A stretch of DNA of 64,000 nucleotides from Candidatus Caldilinea saccharophila (GTDB taxonomy: Bacteria > Chloroflexota > Anaerolineae > Caldilineales > Caldilineaceae): assembly GCA_016710365.1 (NCBI GenBank), contig JADJVW010000063.1, forward strand, positions 62,001-126,000, in the 5' to 3' direction. Shown in pieces: positions 30,821 through 40,046 of the stretch (the stretch's first letter is position 1; each line of letters opens with the position of its first letter). The position numbers and the translations under genes were made by a program. The notes beneath the pieces are model-generated. The model was not told the DNA's origin, made no database searches, and saw only the letters and a list, made by a program, of their open reading frames with translations.

Positions 30821-32235
30821 TCAGTAGTTGCGCTGGAAGGTCGCCTCCCAACTGTGGTGGCCGTTACAGCCCCAGGAATCATAAAAAATCTGGCAGTCGC
30901 TGGCGTTGGTGCAATAGCCGCCGGCGATCAATAGGTCCTGGCTGATGTCGCGCGATTGGGTGGTGAAGCCCTCGGCGCGGTCACTGGCGGCCTCGCGGCC
31001 GTCGTCGTTCTGGATGACAGTAAAGCCTTCGCCCGTGCTGTACAGGTCATATTCGATCACGCCGTCACCCTTGCCCTGGCTGCCCGTCACCATGACTTCG
31101 CCCGTGTAGATGCCCTTGAGCCGCACGCCGTTGATGCGCACGCCGTTGGCGTCGATGACGTTGATGCGCAGCAGGTGCTGGCCGCGACAATCGCCGTTTT
31201 CGGCCTTGCTCCACATGCGACTGGAGACAAGCTTGAAATAAGGCTGATCGCTGGGCGAGCCGGCGGGCGCGGCGGTGGCTGTCAGCTCGGCAGCCGGTGC
31301 AGCAGTAGGCGCGGCGTCCGCAACTGACGTGGGAATATCGGCGGCGGTCGAGGCCGGTTGTTCGGCGACGGCAACCGGGGCCGTGGCCGGCGGCGGCGTC
31401 GGAATGTCGGCTGCAACAGCGACGCCACTCACGTCGCCAGTCGTTTCGAGCAACTGGCCGAAGACCCAACCCGTCGCCCCGTTGGCGAGGGCCGATCTGC
31501 CACCAATCTCGGCGTCTTTGCGATCAATTGCACGATCTCGTCTGAGTTCAGCGCGGCCACCGCGGAGAAGTCCGTGCCAGGCCCGCTGCGCACATTGATC
31601 AGCCCGGTGGCTTTGCCCTGGGGCGCCGCGGATGCGCTGCTCTGCTCCGTTGGCGTCGCCAGGTCGATCAGCGCGGCTGGCGCAGATGTCGTCTCAGCGG
31701 CTGGGGTCACTGGCTCGCTGGTAACGATGACGACCTGGGCAGTGGTGGGCAGGGGCGCGGCCTGTGGCGTCTGCACCACTGCCACTTCGTCAATGACAAA
31801 CGTGGGCGTAGGCGCGGCAAGACCCTGTTGTTCGGCATAGGTGCGGATCACGGCCGACTGAATGTTCAGCGCTGCCGTGAGTTTCACCATGCTGGCGATT
31901 ACGCCCGGATCGGCATTGGTGGTGATCGATTCCTCGGTCTGCAACATCAGCCATTGACGTGGATTGGCGACATCGAGGCTCTCTAGCGTTGCGCTCGCTT
32001 TCGCCAAATCCTGATCCGCTTGGAATTGTTGAGCAATCCGCATGATCTCCTCGCGCATTTGCGTCTCATTATTCGCCGCGCGCGCTGGCCCACAGCCAGC
32101 CAGCATTAGGACGATGGCAAACAATGCAAGCCAACGGGCCGATGGAGAAACGAGATTTTGGAATAGAGGAGGAGCGAGGCGAGAAGAAAAGTGGGGGATT
32201 CTATTAGTCAAATACGAACGGATCAATCTAGCCAT
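30821..32235 (-). CDS. SH3b lipoprotein sharing a C-terminal domain with its neighbour, frameshifted
   Basis: Exported protein with a hydrophobic segment and a lipobox-like LMLAGC (about residue 46). A helical region (EEIMRIAQQFQADQDLAKA) and a long Pro/Thr/Ala linker follow, then an SH3b domain (LINVRSGPGTDFSAVAAL ... WVFGQLLETTG), a second low-complexity linker, and a C-terminal domain (HLLRINVIDANGVRINGVRL, then a Cys-rich end). Two +1 shifts within about 40 bases near 31490-31540 break the SH3b region. The tail resembles that of the next gene downstream on the minus strand (HHIYVDVLDENGNRL), which suggests a shared ligand or partner. Restored length is about 471 aa. Confidence 0.7.
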
Positions 32236-32430
32236 ATACCATCCCGATTGTCGGACACCAGCAAATGAAAGCAGCGCGGAAACAGCGATTCAATCCAGTG
32301 TAGCGACATTCTCCCGTAAGCGCCGGACGATTGTCCGCCACTTATCCTCCGCAAAAAGCTTTCCCGGATGCTTGGCCGCCCATGCTATAATGCAGGGCGT
32401 TGTGCGCCAGGGATCCGGGAAAAGGTTAGG

Positions 32431-32512
<82 letters not shown>

Positions 32513-32531
32513 ATTTGTAACCGATTTTGTC

Positions 32532-32560
32532 AGTATACTCAGCGAGTCTACAATCGTCAA
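32532..32560 (-). promoter_or_regulatory. Promoter of tRNA-Leu
   Basis: On the minus strand TTGACG (32560-32555) and TATACT (32537-32532) are separated by exactly 17 bases and lie about 20 bases before the tRNA. This is a textbook housekeeping sigma promoter. Confidence 0.8.
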
Positions 32561-32600
32561 AATGACTGCACTACAAATCAAGTGCATGGCACTATAGCGA

Positions 32601-33209
32601 ATGGAAAACCGTGTGATCGCGCCGGCTGCCGGTGAGGAAACCATGATCGCACAGGCGGTGAACGGCGATCTCGCCGCCTTCAACCAGCTCGTGCTGATCT
32701 ACCAGAACCTGGCTTACAGCGTTGCCTACCGCACGCTGCAAGACGACGCGGCCGCGGCCGACGCGGTGCAGGACAGCTTTATCAAGGCATTCCGCGCCAT
32801 CGCTGACTTTCAGGGGGGCAGTTTCAAGAGTTGGATCATTCGCATCGTCGCCAATACTTGTTACGATGTGCTGCGTTCCCGGCGGCGCAAACTCACCGAC
32901 AGCCTTGACGACTTGAGCGAAGACGAAAGTTATGCGTCCTATCTGGTGGACCCGACGGCAAATCCCCACCTAGACGCCGAGCGCATGGAATTGAGCGCCC
33001 TGCTCGAACGCAGCATTCACGCCTTGCCGCCCGACCAGCGCCTCGTGCTGACGTTGTGTGACGTGCATGGCTACGCCTATGAGGAAATCGCTGAAATGAT
33101 CGGCGCGCCAATCGGCACAGTCAAGTCGCGCATCAATCGAGCGCGCGCTAAAGTGCGGGATTATCTGCTCCAGCACCCGGGACTATTGCCGTCTGCTTTC
33201 CGTCCTTAG
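32601..33209 (+). CDS. ECF-type RNA polymerase sigma factor
   Basis: A 202-aa group 4 sigma-70 factor. Region 2 spans about residues 28-95 (AFNQLVLIYQNLAYSVAYR, then DAVQDSFIKAF and FKSWIIRIVANTCYDVLRSR, which bind the core and the -10 element). A linker of about 40 residues with an acidic LDDLSEDES stretch follows. Region 4 (LPPDQRLVLTLCDVHGY, EEIAEMIGAPIGTVKSRINRAR) holds the helix-turn-helix for the -35 element. Complete and unbroken. The following gene encodes its probable anti-sigma factor. No clear ribosome site precedes the ATG. Confidence 0.92.
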   Translation: MENRVIAPAAGEETMIAQAVNGDLAAFNQLVLIYQNLAYSVAYRTLQDDAAAADAVQDSFIKAFRAIADFQGGSFKSWIIRIVANTCYDVLRSRRRKLTDSLDDLSEDESYASYLVDPTANPHLDAERMELSALLERSIHALPPDQRLVLTLCDVHGYAYEEIAEMIGAPIGTVKSRINRARAKVRDYLLQHPGLLPSAFRP

Positions 33210-33257
33210 AATGAACAGGCAGAGCTACACCCCTCTGGAGTAGGGTGCAGCGATACA

Positions 33258-34587
33258 GTGAATATGAAGACTTCACGCTTTCCAGAAATTACGGACGAAC
33301 TGCTGTCCGCCTATATTGATGACGCCCTATCCGAGAGCGAGCGCGCCCTAGTCGAACAGGCCGCGAGTGAAGATAGGACGATTGCGTGGCGGCTCACAAC
33401 CTTGCGCGAGACCGTGCAGCTTCTGCATACGCTGCCTGTGTTGCAGGCGCCGCGCGCCTTTGCGTTGACCGCGGAACTCTTAGGCCAGGCTACCTCTGAA
33501 CCTGCGGTAGCCGCAGGCGGCGCCACGACAATTGACCGCGCGCCGCGACCACAAAGAGGTCAGGCAGCCACACCGCCCGGCGTGTGGGCGGTGGGTGGCA
33601 GGATGGCGTCAATGCTGGCAGGCCGGCAGCCCTGTCTGGCGCAATGCGATGGCGACCAGCATGGCCGCGCTGCTTGTCCTGCTGCTGCTGCCGGCGCTGC
33701 TAGAGAGCAACACGCGCCAAGAGTTCGCTGCTCCATTGCCAGACGCCGCCAACCTGGTCAGCCAGGAAAGCGCCGCTGCCGGCCCGGCGGTCACATCAGC
33801 CAGCGAGGAACAAGCGGCTGCGGCTAAGGTGGCGCCAGCCGCATCATCCGTTGCCGACAGCGCGGCCACAGCGAGTGTTGATCAGATGGCCGCTCCCATA
33901 GCTTTATTGCCCACAGTTTTACCGCCCACTGTGGTTGTGGAGCGCCAGCCGGCACGCGCGGCGGCAGCACCGTCGCAACAGCCCGCGGATGCTCCCGTGA
34001 GCGCGGCCGCAGCAGATCCATCCGAAGGCGTCGTCTTCCATATGATTCCAGCGGGAAGCCCCCCTGAAGATGTGCTGGCAACTGTCGGCGGCGCGGCTGC
34101 CAGCGCGGCTGCGGCGCCAGCCTACGCGGCCAGAGTGAGCGCTGCACCGGCAGGCGGCGCAGCGTCCGCTGGCGAGATGGCGGCCGACGCGCCGCTTGCG
34201 GAAAGCGCGCCGAGCCTGGCTACCGATGTCTTGCGCGACGCAGCTTCCAGTACAGACACGGAGCATGGCGCGATGACGGTTGTCCTGTCGTCGACCGCGG
34301 CTTACGCAGCAGCCGACGGCGAGCTTCCTGTTTCGCCTGTCGCCACGCTAACGCTGTCTGTCACTGAAGCGCCTGCTAGTCAAGCCGATGCCTCCCCTGC
34401 CTCCACCCAAATGGTGGCGTTAGACGCGCCATCCAGACAGCTTGCAATTTCACCCACAGCGCAAGTTGCGGCTGCCGTTGCCGCTTCCGCGCCGTCAGCA
34501 CAGCTTCTTCTCTGGCTCCAGGCCGGCGCGGTGCTGGCCACCGGTGGATTTGGCTTTCTCTGGTGGCGCAGCCGCCATCTTCGATAG
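33258..34587 (+). CDS. Transmembrane anti-sigma factor with long Ala-rich extracytoplasmic domain, frameshifted
   Basis: Probable anti-sigma partner of the upstream ECF factor. The N-terminal 70 residues (ELLSAYIDDALSESERALVE ... WRLTTLRETVQLL) match the helical anti-sigma start but lack the HxxxCxxC zinc motif. The frame shifts by +1 between about 33590 and 33650, joining to a membrane helix (MAALLVLLLLPALL). An Ala/Pro/Ser-rich extracytoplasmic region of about 280 residues follows, then a final hydrophobic segment (LQAGAVLATGGFGFLWW) and a basic RSRHLR end. The second membrane segment and the very biased composition are unusual. Membrane release of the sigma factor by proteolysis would be the expected control. 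Confidence 0.7.
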
Positions 34588-34607
34588 CCCTTTACAGCGA
34601 TCCTGCT

Positions 34608-35441
34608 ATGCCTGAACTGCCTGAAGTCGAAACCTATGTCCGTGATCTGACGCCGCTCTTGCGCGGGCGCCAGGTGCTGGGCGCGACAGTGACGTGGCCG
34701 CGCACAATTGCCCTCCCCGACGCCGCAAGTTTCATCGACCAGGTCGCCGGCCAGCGCTTTACGCATTTCGGCCGCCGCGGCAAGTACATGCTGCTGGGGC
34801 TTGAAAGTGGAATGACGCTGATCGTCCATCTGCGCATGACCGGCCATCTGCTCGTCGTGGTCGGCGACGCGCAGATGGCGCAACACACACATGTCACGAT
34901 GGAGCTGGATGACGGCCGCCGTCTGATCTTTCAGGACGCGCGCAAGTTTGGCCGGCTCTGGTTGGTGACCGACCCGGCGCCGATTTTGGCGCATCTGGGG
35001 CCGGAGCCATTTGACCCGGCATTCACCAGCGAACACTTTGGCGCACGGTTGCAAAATCGCACAGCCAGCATCAAGGCGTTGCTGCTCGACCAAAGCATCG
35101 TGGCAGGCGTGGGCAACATCTACGCCGACGAAGCGCTTTTTCACGCCCGCATCCATCCAATGCGGGCCGCGGGTGGCTTAAACGCGTCCGAAGTTGCGAC
35201 CTTGCACAACGCCATTCGGCAGGTGCTGACGGCAGGCATCGCTAAGGCGGGGAGCAGCCTCGGCGGGAGCAGCCTGCAGAATTACAGCCGGCCTGGCGGT
35301 GCGCCCGGCGGCTTTCAGGAGGAATTCCAGGTTTTCCGGCGCACGGGACAGCCTTGCCGGCAATGCGGCGCGCCCGTTGCGCGCATCGTAGTGGCGCAGC
35401 GCGGCACACATTTCTGCCCGCATTGCCAGCAGCTTGTGTAA
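34608..35441 (+). CDS. mutM: Formamidopyrimidine-DNA glycosylase MutM (Fpg)
   Basis: Bifunctional glycosylase/AP lyase that removes 8-oxoguanine and formamidopyrimidines. MPELPEVE at the start gives the catalytic N-terminal proline and Glu3. The conserved lysine is in FGRRGKYML. The helix-two-turn-helix is GVGNIYADEALF, and the C-terminal zinc finger has PCRQCG and FCPHCQ. The segment before the finger (SSLGGSSLQNYSRPGG) is close to the family consensus. 277 aa, complete. It stands near mutY, and together they form the GO system against oxidised guanine. The start lies 20 bases after the anti-sigma gene. Confidence 0.95.
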   Translation: MPELPEVETYVRDLTPLLRGRQVLGATVTWPRTIALPDAASFIDQVAGQRFTHFGRRGKYMLLGLESGMTLIVHLRMTGHLLVVVGDAQMAQHTHVTMELDDGRRLIFQDARKFGRLWLVTDPAPILAHLGPEPFDPAFTSEHFGARLQNRTASIKALLLDQSIVAGVGNIYADEALFHARIHPMRAAGGLNASEVATLHNAIRQVLTAGIAKAGSSLGGSSLQNYSRPGGAPGGFQEEFQVFRRTGQPCRQCGAPVARIVVAQRGTHFCPHCQQLV

Positions 35442-35519
35442 CTGTTCTCTCTTGGGATTTTCGCAGCGAGTGTCCGGTTGTGCTACCATACAGCAACATG
35501 CTTAAAAAAGGATCGCAAC

Positions 35520-35726
35520 ATGGACTGCCCAAACTGCAACACCTGGAACCCTGAAGACAAGGAAGTCTGCTGGCGCTGCCAGACGCCGCTGCCCAAACCC
35601 AAGCCGCCCAAGAAACGCTCCCAGTTTGGCGGATTTTCAAACTGGGTATGGTTGTTGATTGTGGTGTTCTTTGCGATGACGCTGCTGGCCCAGTGCTTCT
35701 TCTCTCCCCAGGTCATTCCACAGTAA
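35520..35726 (+). CDS. Zinc-ribbon single-pass membrane protein, 68 aa
   Basis: Small protein with an N-terminal zinc-ribbon: CPNC at residues 3-6 and CWRC at about 18-21. A proline/lysine-rich linker (PLPKPKPPKKRSQFGG) and one membrane helix (VWLLIVVFFAMTLLAQCFF) follow. The ATG at 35520 follows AAAAAAGGATCGCAAC. The function is unknown. It fits between mutM and mutY with short gaps, so it is probably cotranscribed with them. Confidence 0.75.
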   Translation: MDCPNCNTWNPEDKEVCWRCQTPLPKPKPPKKRSQFGGFSNWVWLLIVVFFAMTLLAQCFFSPQVIPQ

Positions 35727-35736
35727 GCTCCCGCTG

Positions 35737-36867
35737 ATGTCGTCCTTGGATTTCACATGGCTGAGCGCGCGCCTGGTTGCGTGGCACGCCGCGCATCAGC
35801 GCGTCCTGCCGTGGCGCACCGTGCGCGCAGGAGGGCGCGACGCCTATCAAGTCTGGATCAGCGAAGTCATGCTCCAGCAGACGCGCGTCGAGACGGTGGC
35901 CGATTACTTCCGGCGCTGGATGGAGCGCTTCCCGACGGTTGAGGCGCTGGCCGCGGCCGATCTCCAGGATGTGCTCAAAACATGGGAAGGGCTAGGTTAC
36001 TATGCGCGCGCGCGTAACCTGCACAAAGCAGCCCGACAGATCGTCGCCGACCATGACGGGCGCCTGCCCTCTGACCGCCACACCTTGCTCGCCCTGCCTG
36101 GCATCGGCGAGTACACGGTCGGCGCCCTCCTCAGCATCGCCTACAACCAGCCCGCGCCGATCCTGGACGGCAATGTCAAGCGTGTGCTGGCGCGCTTGTG
36201 CGACATCGACCAGCCCATCGACCAACCCGCGGTGCTGCGCCGGCTGTGGGAGCTGGCGCGCGCTGTGGTGGAAGCTGCACCGCCCGACGCGGCCGGCGAC
36301 TGCAACGAGGGGCTGATGGAGCTGGGGGCCACGATCTGTACGCCGCAGAACCCGCGCTGTCTGATCTGCCCGCTAGTGACAATGTGCCAGGCAGCGCGCG
36401 CCGGCGTCCAGGCGCTGCGCCCGGTCATGCCGCAGCGCAAACAGACGCCCCACTACGATGTCACCGCCGGTGTGATCTGGGCGGACGCGCCCTATCGCTC
36501 CAAGCTGTTGATCGCCCAGCGCCCACCCGACGGGATGCTGGGCGGGCTGTGGGAATTTCCGGGTGGCAAGTTGGAGCTACAGGACGACGGTCTGCCCGCC
36601 TGTCTGCGCCGCGAGATCGCCGAAGAACTGGCGATCGAGATCGAGGTGGGCGATCTGCTTATCTCGGTCAAGCACGCCTACACTCACTTCCGCATCACGC
36701 TGCACGCGTTCCATGCGCGCCACACGCGCGGGGCGCCGCAGACGATCGGTTGTCAGGCGTGGCAATGGGTGGAACTGGAAGAGTTGGCAGCCTTTCCGCT
36801 CCCGGTGACGGATCGCAAGATCGTTGCTGCGCTGCATGCAGCGCGTACGGCCGCAGCGGCCTGTTGA
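35737..36867 (+). CDS. mutY: A/G-specific adenine glycosylase MutY
   Basis: Removes adenine mispaired with 8-oxoguanine. The N-terminal helix-hairpin-helix domain has EVMLQQTRV with the catalytic glutamate, the LPGIGEYT hairpin and ILDGNVKRVL with the catalytic aspartate. The four-cysteine iron-sulfur loop CTPQNPRCLICPLVTMC has the exact C-x6-C-x2-C-x5-C spacing. The C-terminal NUDIX-like domain (WEFPGGKLE, RREIAEEL) recognises 8-oxoG in the template strand. 376 aa, complete. It works downstream of MutM in the GO pathway. Confidence 0.95.
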   Translation: MSSLDFTWLSARLVAWHAAHQRVLPWRTVRAGGRDAYQVWISEVMLQQTRVETVADYFRRWMERFPTVEALAAADLQDVLKTWEGLGYYARARNLHKAARQIVADHDGRLPSDRHTLLALPGIGEYTVGALLSIAYNQPAPILDGNVKRVLARLCDIDQPIDQPAVLRRLWELARAVVEAAPPDAAGDCNEGLMELGATICTPQNPRCLICPLVTMCQAARAGVQALRPVMPQRKQTPHYDVTAGVIWADAPYRSKLLIAQRPPDGMLGGLWEFPGGKLELQDDGLPACLRREIAEELAIEIEVGDLLISVKHAYTHFRITLHAFHARHTRGAPQTIGCQAWQWVELEELAAFPLPVTDRKIVAALHAARTAAAAC

Positions 36868-36923
36868 CATTCCCCCAACGCGCCGCATCATCGATGATCG
36901 TTGTCAGGGCGGGCAGATAGCGG

Positions 36924-37520
36924 TTACAGCCCAGATGCAGCGTGATGTTGAGGTGTGGCGGATGCGTCCCACACGATGCAATGTGGCTGGGCGTTGTCGG
37001 GGATGAGATCGCGAGCGCTTGCCAGCGGCAGCCCCTGCGCCCGGCAGAGGATCGTCGCCAGCGCCAGGCCGTGCGAAACCAGAATCAGCACGTCGTGAGG
37101 ATGGCGTGCGGCCAGTTCATCGACCGCGGGCCAGATGCGCGCCGCCACATCCTGCACGCTCTCACCGCCGGGCGGGCGCGCATACAGTCGATCCTGCTGG
37201 CGCGCCTCCCACTCGACGGGATAGCGCGTCTGGATGTCGGCGACAAGCATTCCCTCCCACTTGCCAAAGCTCACTTCGCGCAGGCGTGAGTCCACGAAGA
37301 CTTCCATCCCAAGCCGGCGCCCGATGATCTCCGCGGTGACGCGCGCACGTTGCAGGTCGCTGCTGTAGATCGCGGCGTAGCGACGCCCAACCAGCGCCTC
37401 ACCAGCCAGCTCGGCCTGCTGAAGCCCAGTGGCATTGAGCGGCGGGTCAGTCTGTCCCTGGTAGCGCCTCTGTAAGTTCCAGTCCGTCTGTCCGTGACGC
37501 ACCAGCCAAAGTTCGGTCAC
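36924..37520 (-). CDS. Histidine phosphatase family protein (phosphoglycerate-mutase-like)
   Basis: Phosphatase of the branch 1 histidine phosphatase superfamily. The catalytic motif LVRHGQTDWN is at the N-terminus; the second arginine is in SSDLQRARVTAE, the glutamate in LREVSFGKWEG, and the second histidine in LVSHGLAL. I prefer the GTG at 37520 (VTELWLVRHG) because GAGGAG lies just upstream; this gives 198 aa. An in-frame ATG 48 bases upstream would add an unlikely basic tail. The substrate is open: alpha-ribazole phosphate, phosphoglycerate and others fit this family. Confidence 0.85.
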   Translation of the reverse strand: MTELWLVRHGQTDWNLQRRYQGQTDPPLNATGLQQAELAGEALVGRRYAAIYSSDLQRARVTAEIIGRRLGMEVFVDSRLREVSFGKWEGMLVADIQTRYPVEWEARQQDRLYARPPGGESVQDVAARIWPAVDELAARHPHDVLILVSHGLALATILCRAQGLPLASARDLIPDNAQPHCIVWDASATPQHHAASGL

Positions 37521-37565
37521 TTGTCCACTCCTCTCGTCTTTACCACCTCTTCGGGAAGGGCCAAA

Positions 37566-37605
37566 CAAAAAGGAGGCCAGTGCAGCTTATGCACCTTGCC
37601 TCCTT
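37566..37605 (-). terminator. Rho-independent terminator of clpX
   Basis: On the minus strand AAGGAGGC and GCCTCCTT form an 8-bp stem with an inner GTGCA/TGCAC pair, followed by TTTTTG. It lies about 60 bases after the clpX stop. Confidence 0.8.
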
Positions 37606-37666
37606 CAAATCGTCGCGCCGCTAGTTCGAGCGCCGCATCAGTACATGCCTATTGGGCCGCAAAGGA

Positions 37667-39106
37667 TCATGCCGCGCTTTTGAGTTCTTGATTCAGAAAA
37701 ACGCGCTGTCCATACGTGTTGAACAGCAGCGGGTGTGTATGGTGGGTGAACACTTCGGCGTTTACGACGCAGCGGGTAATGTCATCGCGGCTTGGAATCT
37801 CGAACATCTGATCCAGCAGCGCCTCCTCCACAATGCTGCGCAGCCCGCGCGCGCCTGTTTTACGCAGAAAGGCTTCGGTGGCGACGGCATCCAACGCCGG
37901 CTCCTCGAATTCGAGCGCCACATTGTCCATGGCAAAGAGACGATGAAACTGTCGCACGACGCTGTTGCGTGGCTCGGTCAGAATGCGCGCCAGGGTGCGC
38001 CGGTCCAGTGCATCGAGGCTGACCACCACGGGCAGACGGCCGATGAACTCGGGGATCAGCCCGTAGGAGAGCAGATCATCCGGCTGCACCTGACTGAGCA
38101 GTTCACTTTCTGTGCGGCTTTCCTTTTCGAGTTGGCGCAGCTTGATCTCGCGGCGTCGCGCCAGTGGCTCGTCGGGCAGCGGCGCCTCCCGCTGCTCGTC
38201 CTGCTGCGTCGCAGGCAGCATCGGGAGTTCATTCTCATCCACAAAACCCAGCGCGCCACGCCGGTTGATACGACGGCGCACCACTTCCGCCAGGTGCGCA
38301 AATGCGCCGCCACAGATGAAGAGTACGTTGCGCGTGTCGAGCTGGATAAATTCCTGCTGCGGATGTTTGCGTCCTGACCCAGGCGGCACGTTGACGACCG
38401 CGCCTTCGATGATCTTGAGCAGCGCCTGCTGGACGCCCTCACCGCTCACGTCGCGCGTGATGCTGGGATTATCGCCGCTCTTGCGGGCGATCTTGTCGAT
38501 CTCGTCGATGTAGACGATGCCATAAGCCGCACGCTCGGTGTCCCAGTTCGCATTCTGCAGCAGACCCACCAGAATGGTTTCCACGTCTTCGCCGACATAG
38601 CCCGCTTCGGTCAACGAGGTGGCGTCAGCGATGGTGAAGGGGACATCGAGCATCTTAGCCAGCGTCTGCGCCAGCAAGGTCTTGCCGCTGCCGGTCGGAC
38701 CAATCAGCATCACGTTGCTCTTAGTCAGTTCGACGTCGGCGTCGATCATCCCCTCGGTGGAGTGGCTGCTTTTGGGTGAATCCGTGGCGCTGCTGCCAAA
38801 GACACGCTTGTAATGATTATAGACAGCCACGGAAAGCACTTTTTTAGCGCGCTCCTGACCGATCACATATTGGTCGAGATGTTCCACGATCGAGCGCGGG
38901 CTAGGGATGGTGCGCAGCGCGTTGCTATCCGTCGCCACGGCAGGGCGCACGCCCCCCGTGATGACGCCCTCTTCGGCGAGGATTTCTGCGCCCAGCAGAA
39001 CACAGCCGTCACAGATATAGACGCCGTCCGCGCCTTCGATCAGGCGTTTGACTTCGGAGCGGTCCTTCCCACAAAAGGAGCACCGCGGAGTAATTGCTTC
39101 GTTCAT
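37667..39106 (-). CDS. clpX: ATP-dependent Clp protease ATP-binding subunit ClpX
   Basis: AAA+ unfoldase that feeds substrates to ClpP. The N-terminal zinc domain has Cys9, Cys12, Cys32 and Cys35. Walker A GPTGSGKT is at 136-143, followed by the pore loop GYVG, Walker B IVYIDEIDK, the pore-2 stretch (RDVSGEGVQQALLK), sensor regions and GLIPEFIGRLP. The region after RRINRRGALGF carries a charged insert of about 40 residues (ATQQDEQREAPLPDEPLARR) that many ClpX proteins lack. 479 aa, complete. It is in the order tig-clpP-clpX on the minus strand, as in many bacteria. A hairpin separates it from clpP. Confidence 0.95.
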   Translation of the reverse strand: MNEAITPRCSFCGKDRSEVKRLIEGADGVYICDGCVLLGAEILAEEGVITGGVRPAVATDSNALRTIPSPRSIVEHLDQYVIGQERAKKVLSVAVYNHYKRVFGSSATDSPKSSHSTEGMIDADVELTKSNVMLIGPTGSGKTLLAQTLAKMLDVPFTIADATSLTEAGYVGEDVETILVGLLQNANWDTERAAYGIVYIDEIDKIARKSGDNPSITRDVSGEGVQQALLKIIEGAVVNVPPGSGRKHPQQEFIQLDTRNVLFICGGAFAHLAEVVRRRINRRGALGFVDENELPMLPATQQDEQREAPLPDEPLARRREIKLRQLEKESRTESELLSQVQPDDLLSYGLIPEFIGRLPVVVSLDALDRRTLARILTEPRNSVVRQFHRLFAMDNVALEFEEPALDAVATEAFLRKTGARGLRSIVEEALLDQMFEIPSRDDITRCVVNAEVFTHHTHPLLFNTYGQRVFLNQELKSAA

Positions 39107-39126
39107 CTTGTCAGTTCATTGTTCGG

Positions 39127-39159
39127 ATCATCCAGGAAGCGTTGCGCCTCCTGGATGAT
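39127..39159 (-). promoter_or_regulatory. Hairpin between clpP and clpX
   Basis: ATCATCCAGGA (39127-39137) and TCCTGGATGAT (39149-39159) pair perfectly over 11 bases with an 11-base loop. No T tract follows on the minus strand, so it is more likely an RNA processing or stability element than a full terminator. Confidence 0.45.
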
Positions 39160-39184
39160 GGAAACGCAATAGTCGAGTCGGTGA

Positions 39185-39862
39185 CTACTTCGAGCCGTTA
39201 GTCAACTCAGACGCTTGAGTAGCAAAGGTAATCTGGCCTTCCTTCGTGATGACGACGACATCATCAGGATTGCCAAGCACCTGATCGACGAGACCAAAAT
39301 TCTTGGCCTCGATGGCGTTCATATAGCGGTCGCGAATGAACATCTCTTCGATCTCTTTCCAATCATGGCCGGTATGCTTGCCCACCAGGTGAAAAAGTTG
39401 CGTCTGCACGCGCTCCTGTTCGCGGAAGGCGATGCGGACATCCTCGGTGTACCCTTGCGCGCCGCTGCTGGCGGGGTGCATGTGGATGGTGGCGTGGGGC
39501 AGCGCGTAGCGCTTGCCCTTGGCGCCGGCCGCCAACAGCACCGTGCCCATGCTGGCGGTGACGCCGATCGCCCAGGTCGCCACCGGCGCCGGGATCATCT
39601 GCATGGCGTCGTAGATCGCCAGCCCGGCGTAGATGCTACCGCCCGGGCTGTTGATATACATGTTGATGGGCTGGTTGGGATCATCAGCATTCAAATACAG
39701 TAATTGCGCCACGATCAGGTTGGCGACCTGGTCATTGATGGGCGTGCCCAGAAAGATAATCCGCTCCTTGAGCAGCAAGCTATAGATGTCATAGGCTCGC
39801 TCGCCACGACTGGAGCTGTCAATCACCATCGGAATCATATTCATAGGATTGATCATAGCCAT
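39185..39862 (-). CDS. clpP: ATP-dependent Clp protease proteolytic subunit ClpP
   Basis: Serine peptidase that forms the tetradecameric barrel. The start at 39862 (MAMINPMNMIPMVI) follows GCAGGAGA and gives 225 aa; longer in-frame starts add no family sequence. Visible are the oligomer region YINSPGGSIYAGLAIYD, the nucleophile serine in GVTASMGTVLL, the histidine in TIHMHPAS (where most ClpPs have MIHQP) and the aspartate region IRDRYMNAIEAKNFGLVDQV. The change after the histidine is a mild departure, but the triad is kept. Located between tig and clpX. Confidence 0.93.
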   Translation of the reverse strand: MAMINPMNMIPMVIDSSSRGERAYDIYSLLLKERIIFLGTPINDQVANLIVAQLLYLNADDPNQPINMYINSPGGSIYAGLAIYDAMQMIPAPVATWAIGVTASMGTVLLAAGAKGKRYALPHATIHMHPASSGAQGYTEDVRIAFREQERVQTQLFHLVGKHTGHDWKEIEEMFIRDRYMNAIEAKNFGLVDQVLGNPDDVVVITKEGQITFATQASELTNGSK

Positions 39863-40046
39863 TCTCCTGCGTAATGGTAGCGATTGCGTGCGCCAGAGTG
39901 AGCCGGCAGCCATGCAATCAAACGATGTCATACAAGCGTAGGTGCGACCCATCCACGATACGCGGGACTTGCCTGCCTCGCTGTAAGCCGTCTCCAGTTG
40001 CGCATTTGCGTTGCGTTAGCGCTTGCCAGCGGTATAAATCCGCCGT

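Noticed and set aside
32386..32391. TGCTATAAT on the plus strand near the tRNA
   Set aside because: It points opposite to the tRNA and has no gene downstream on its strand that starts at a suitable distance.
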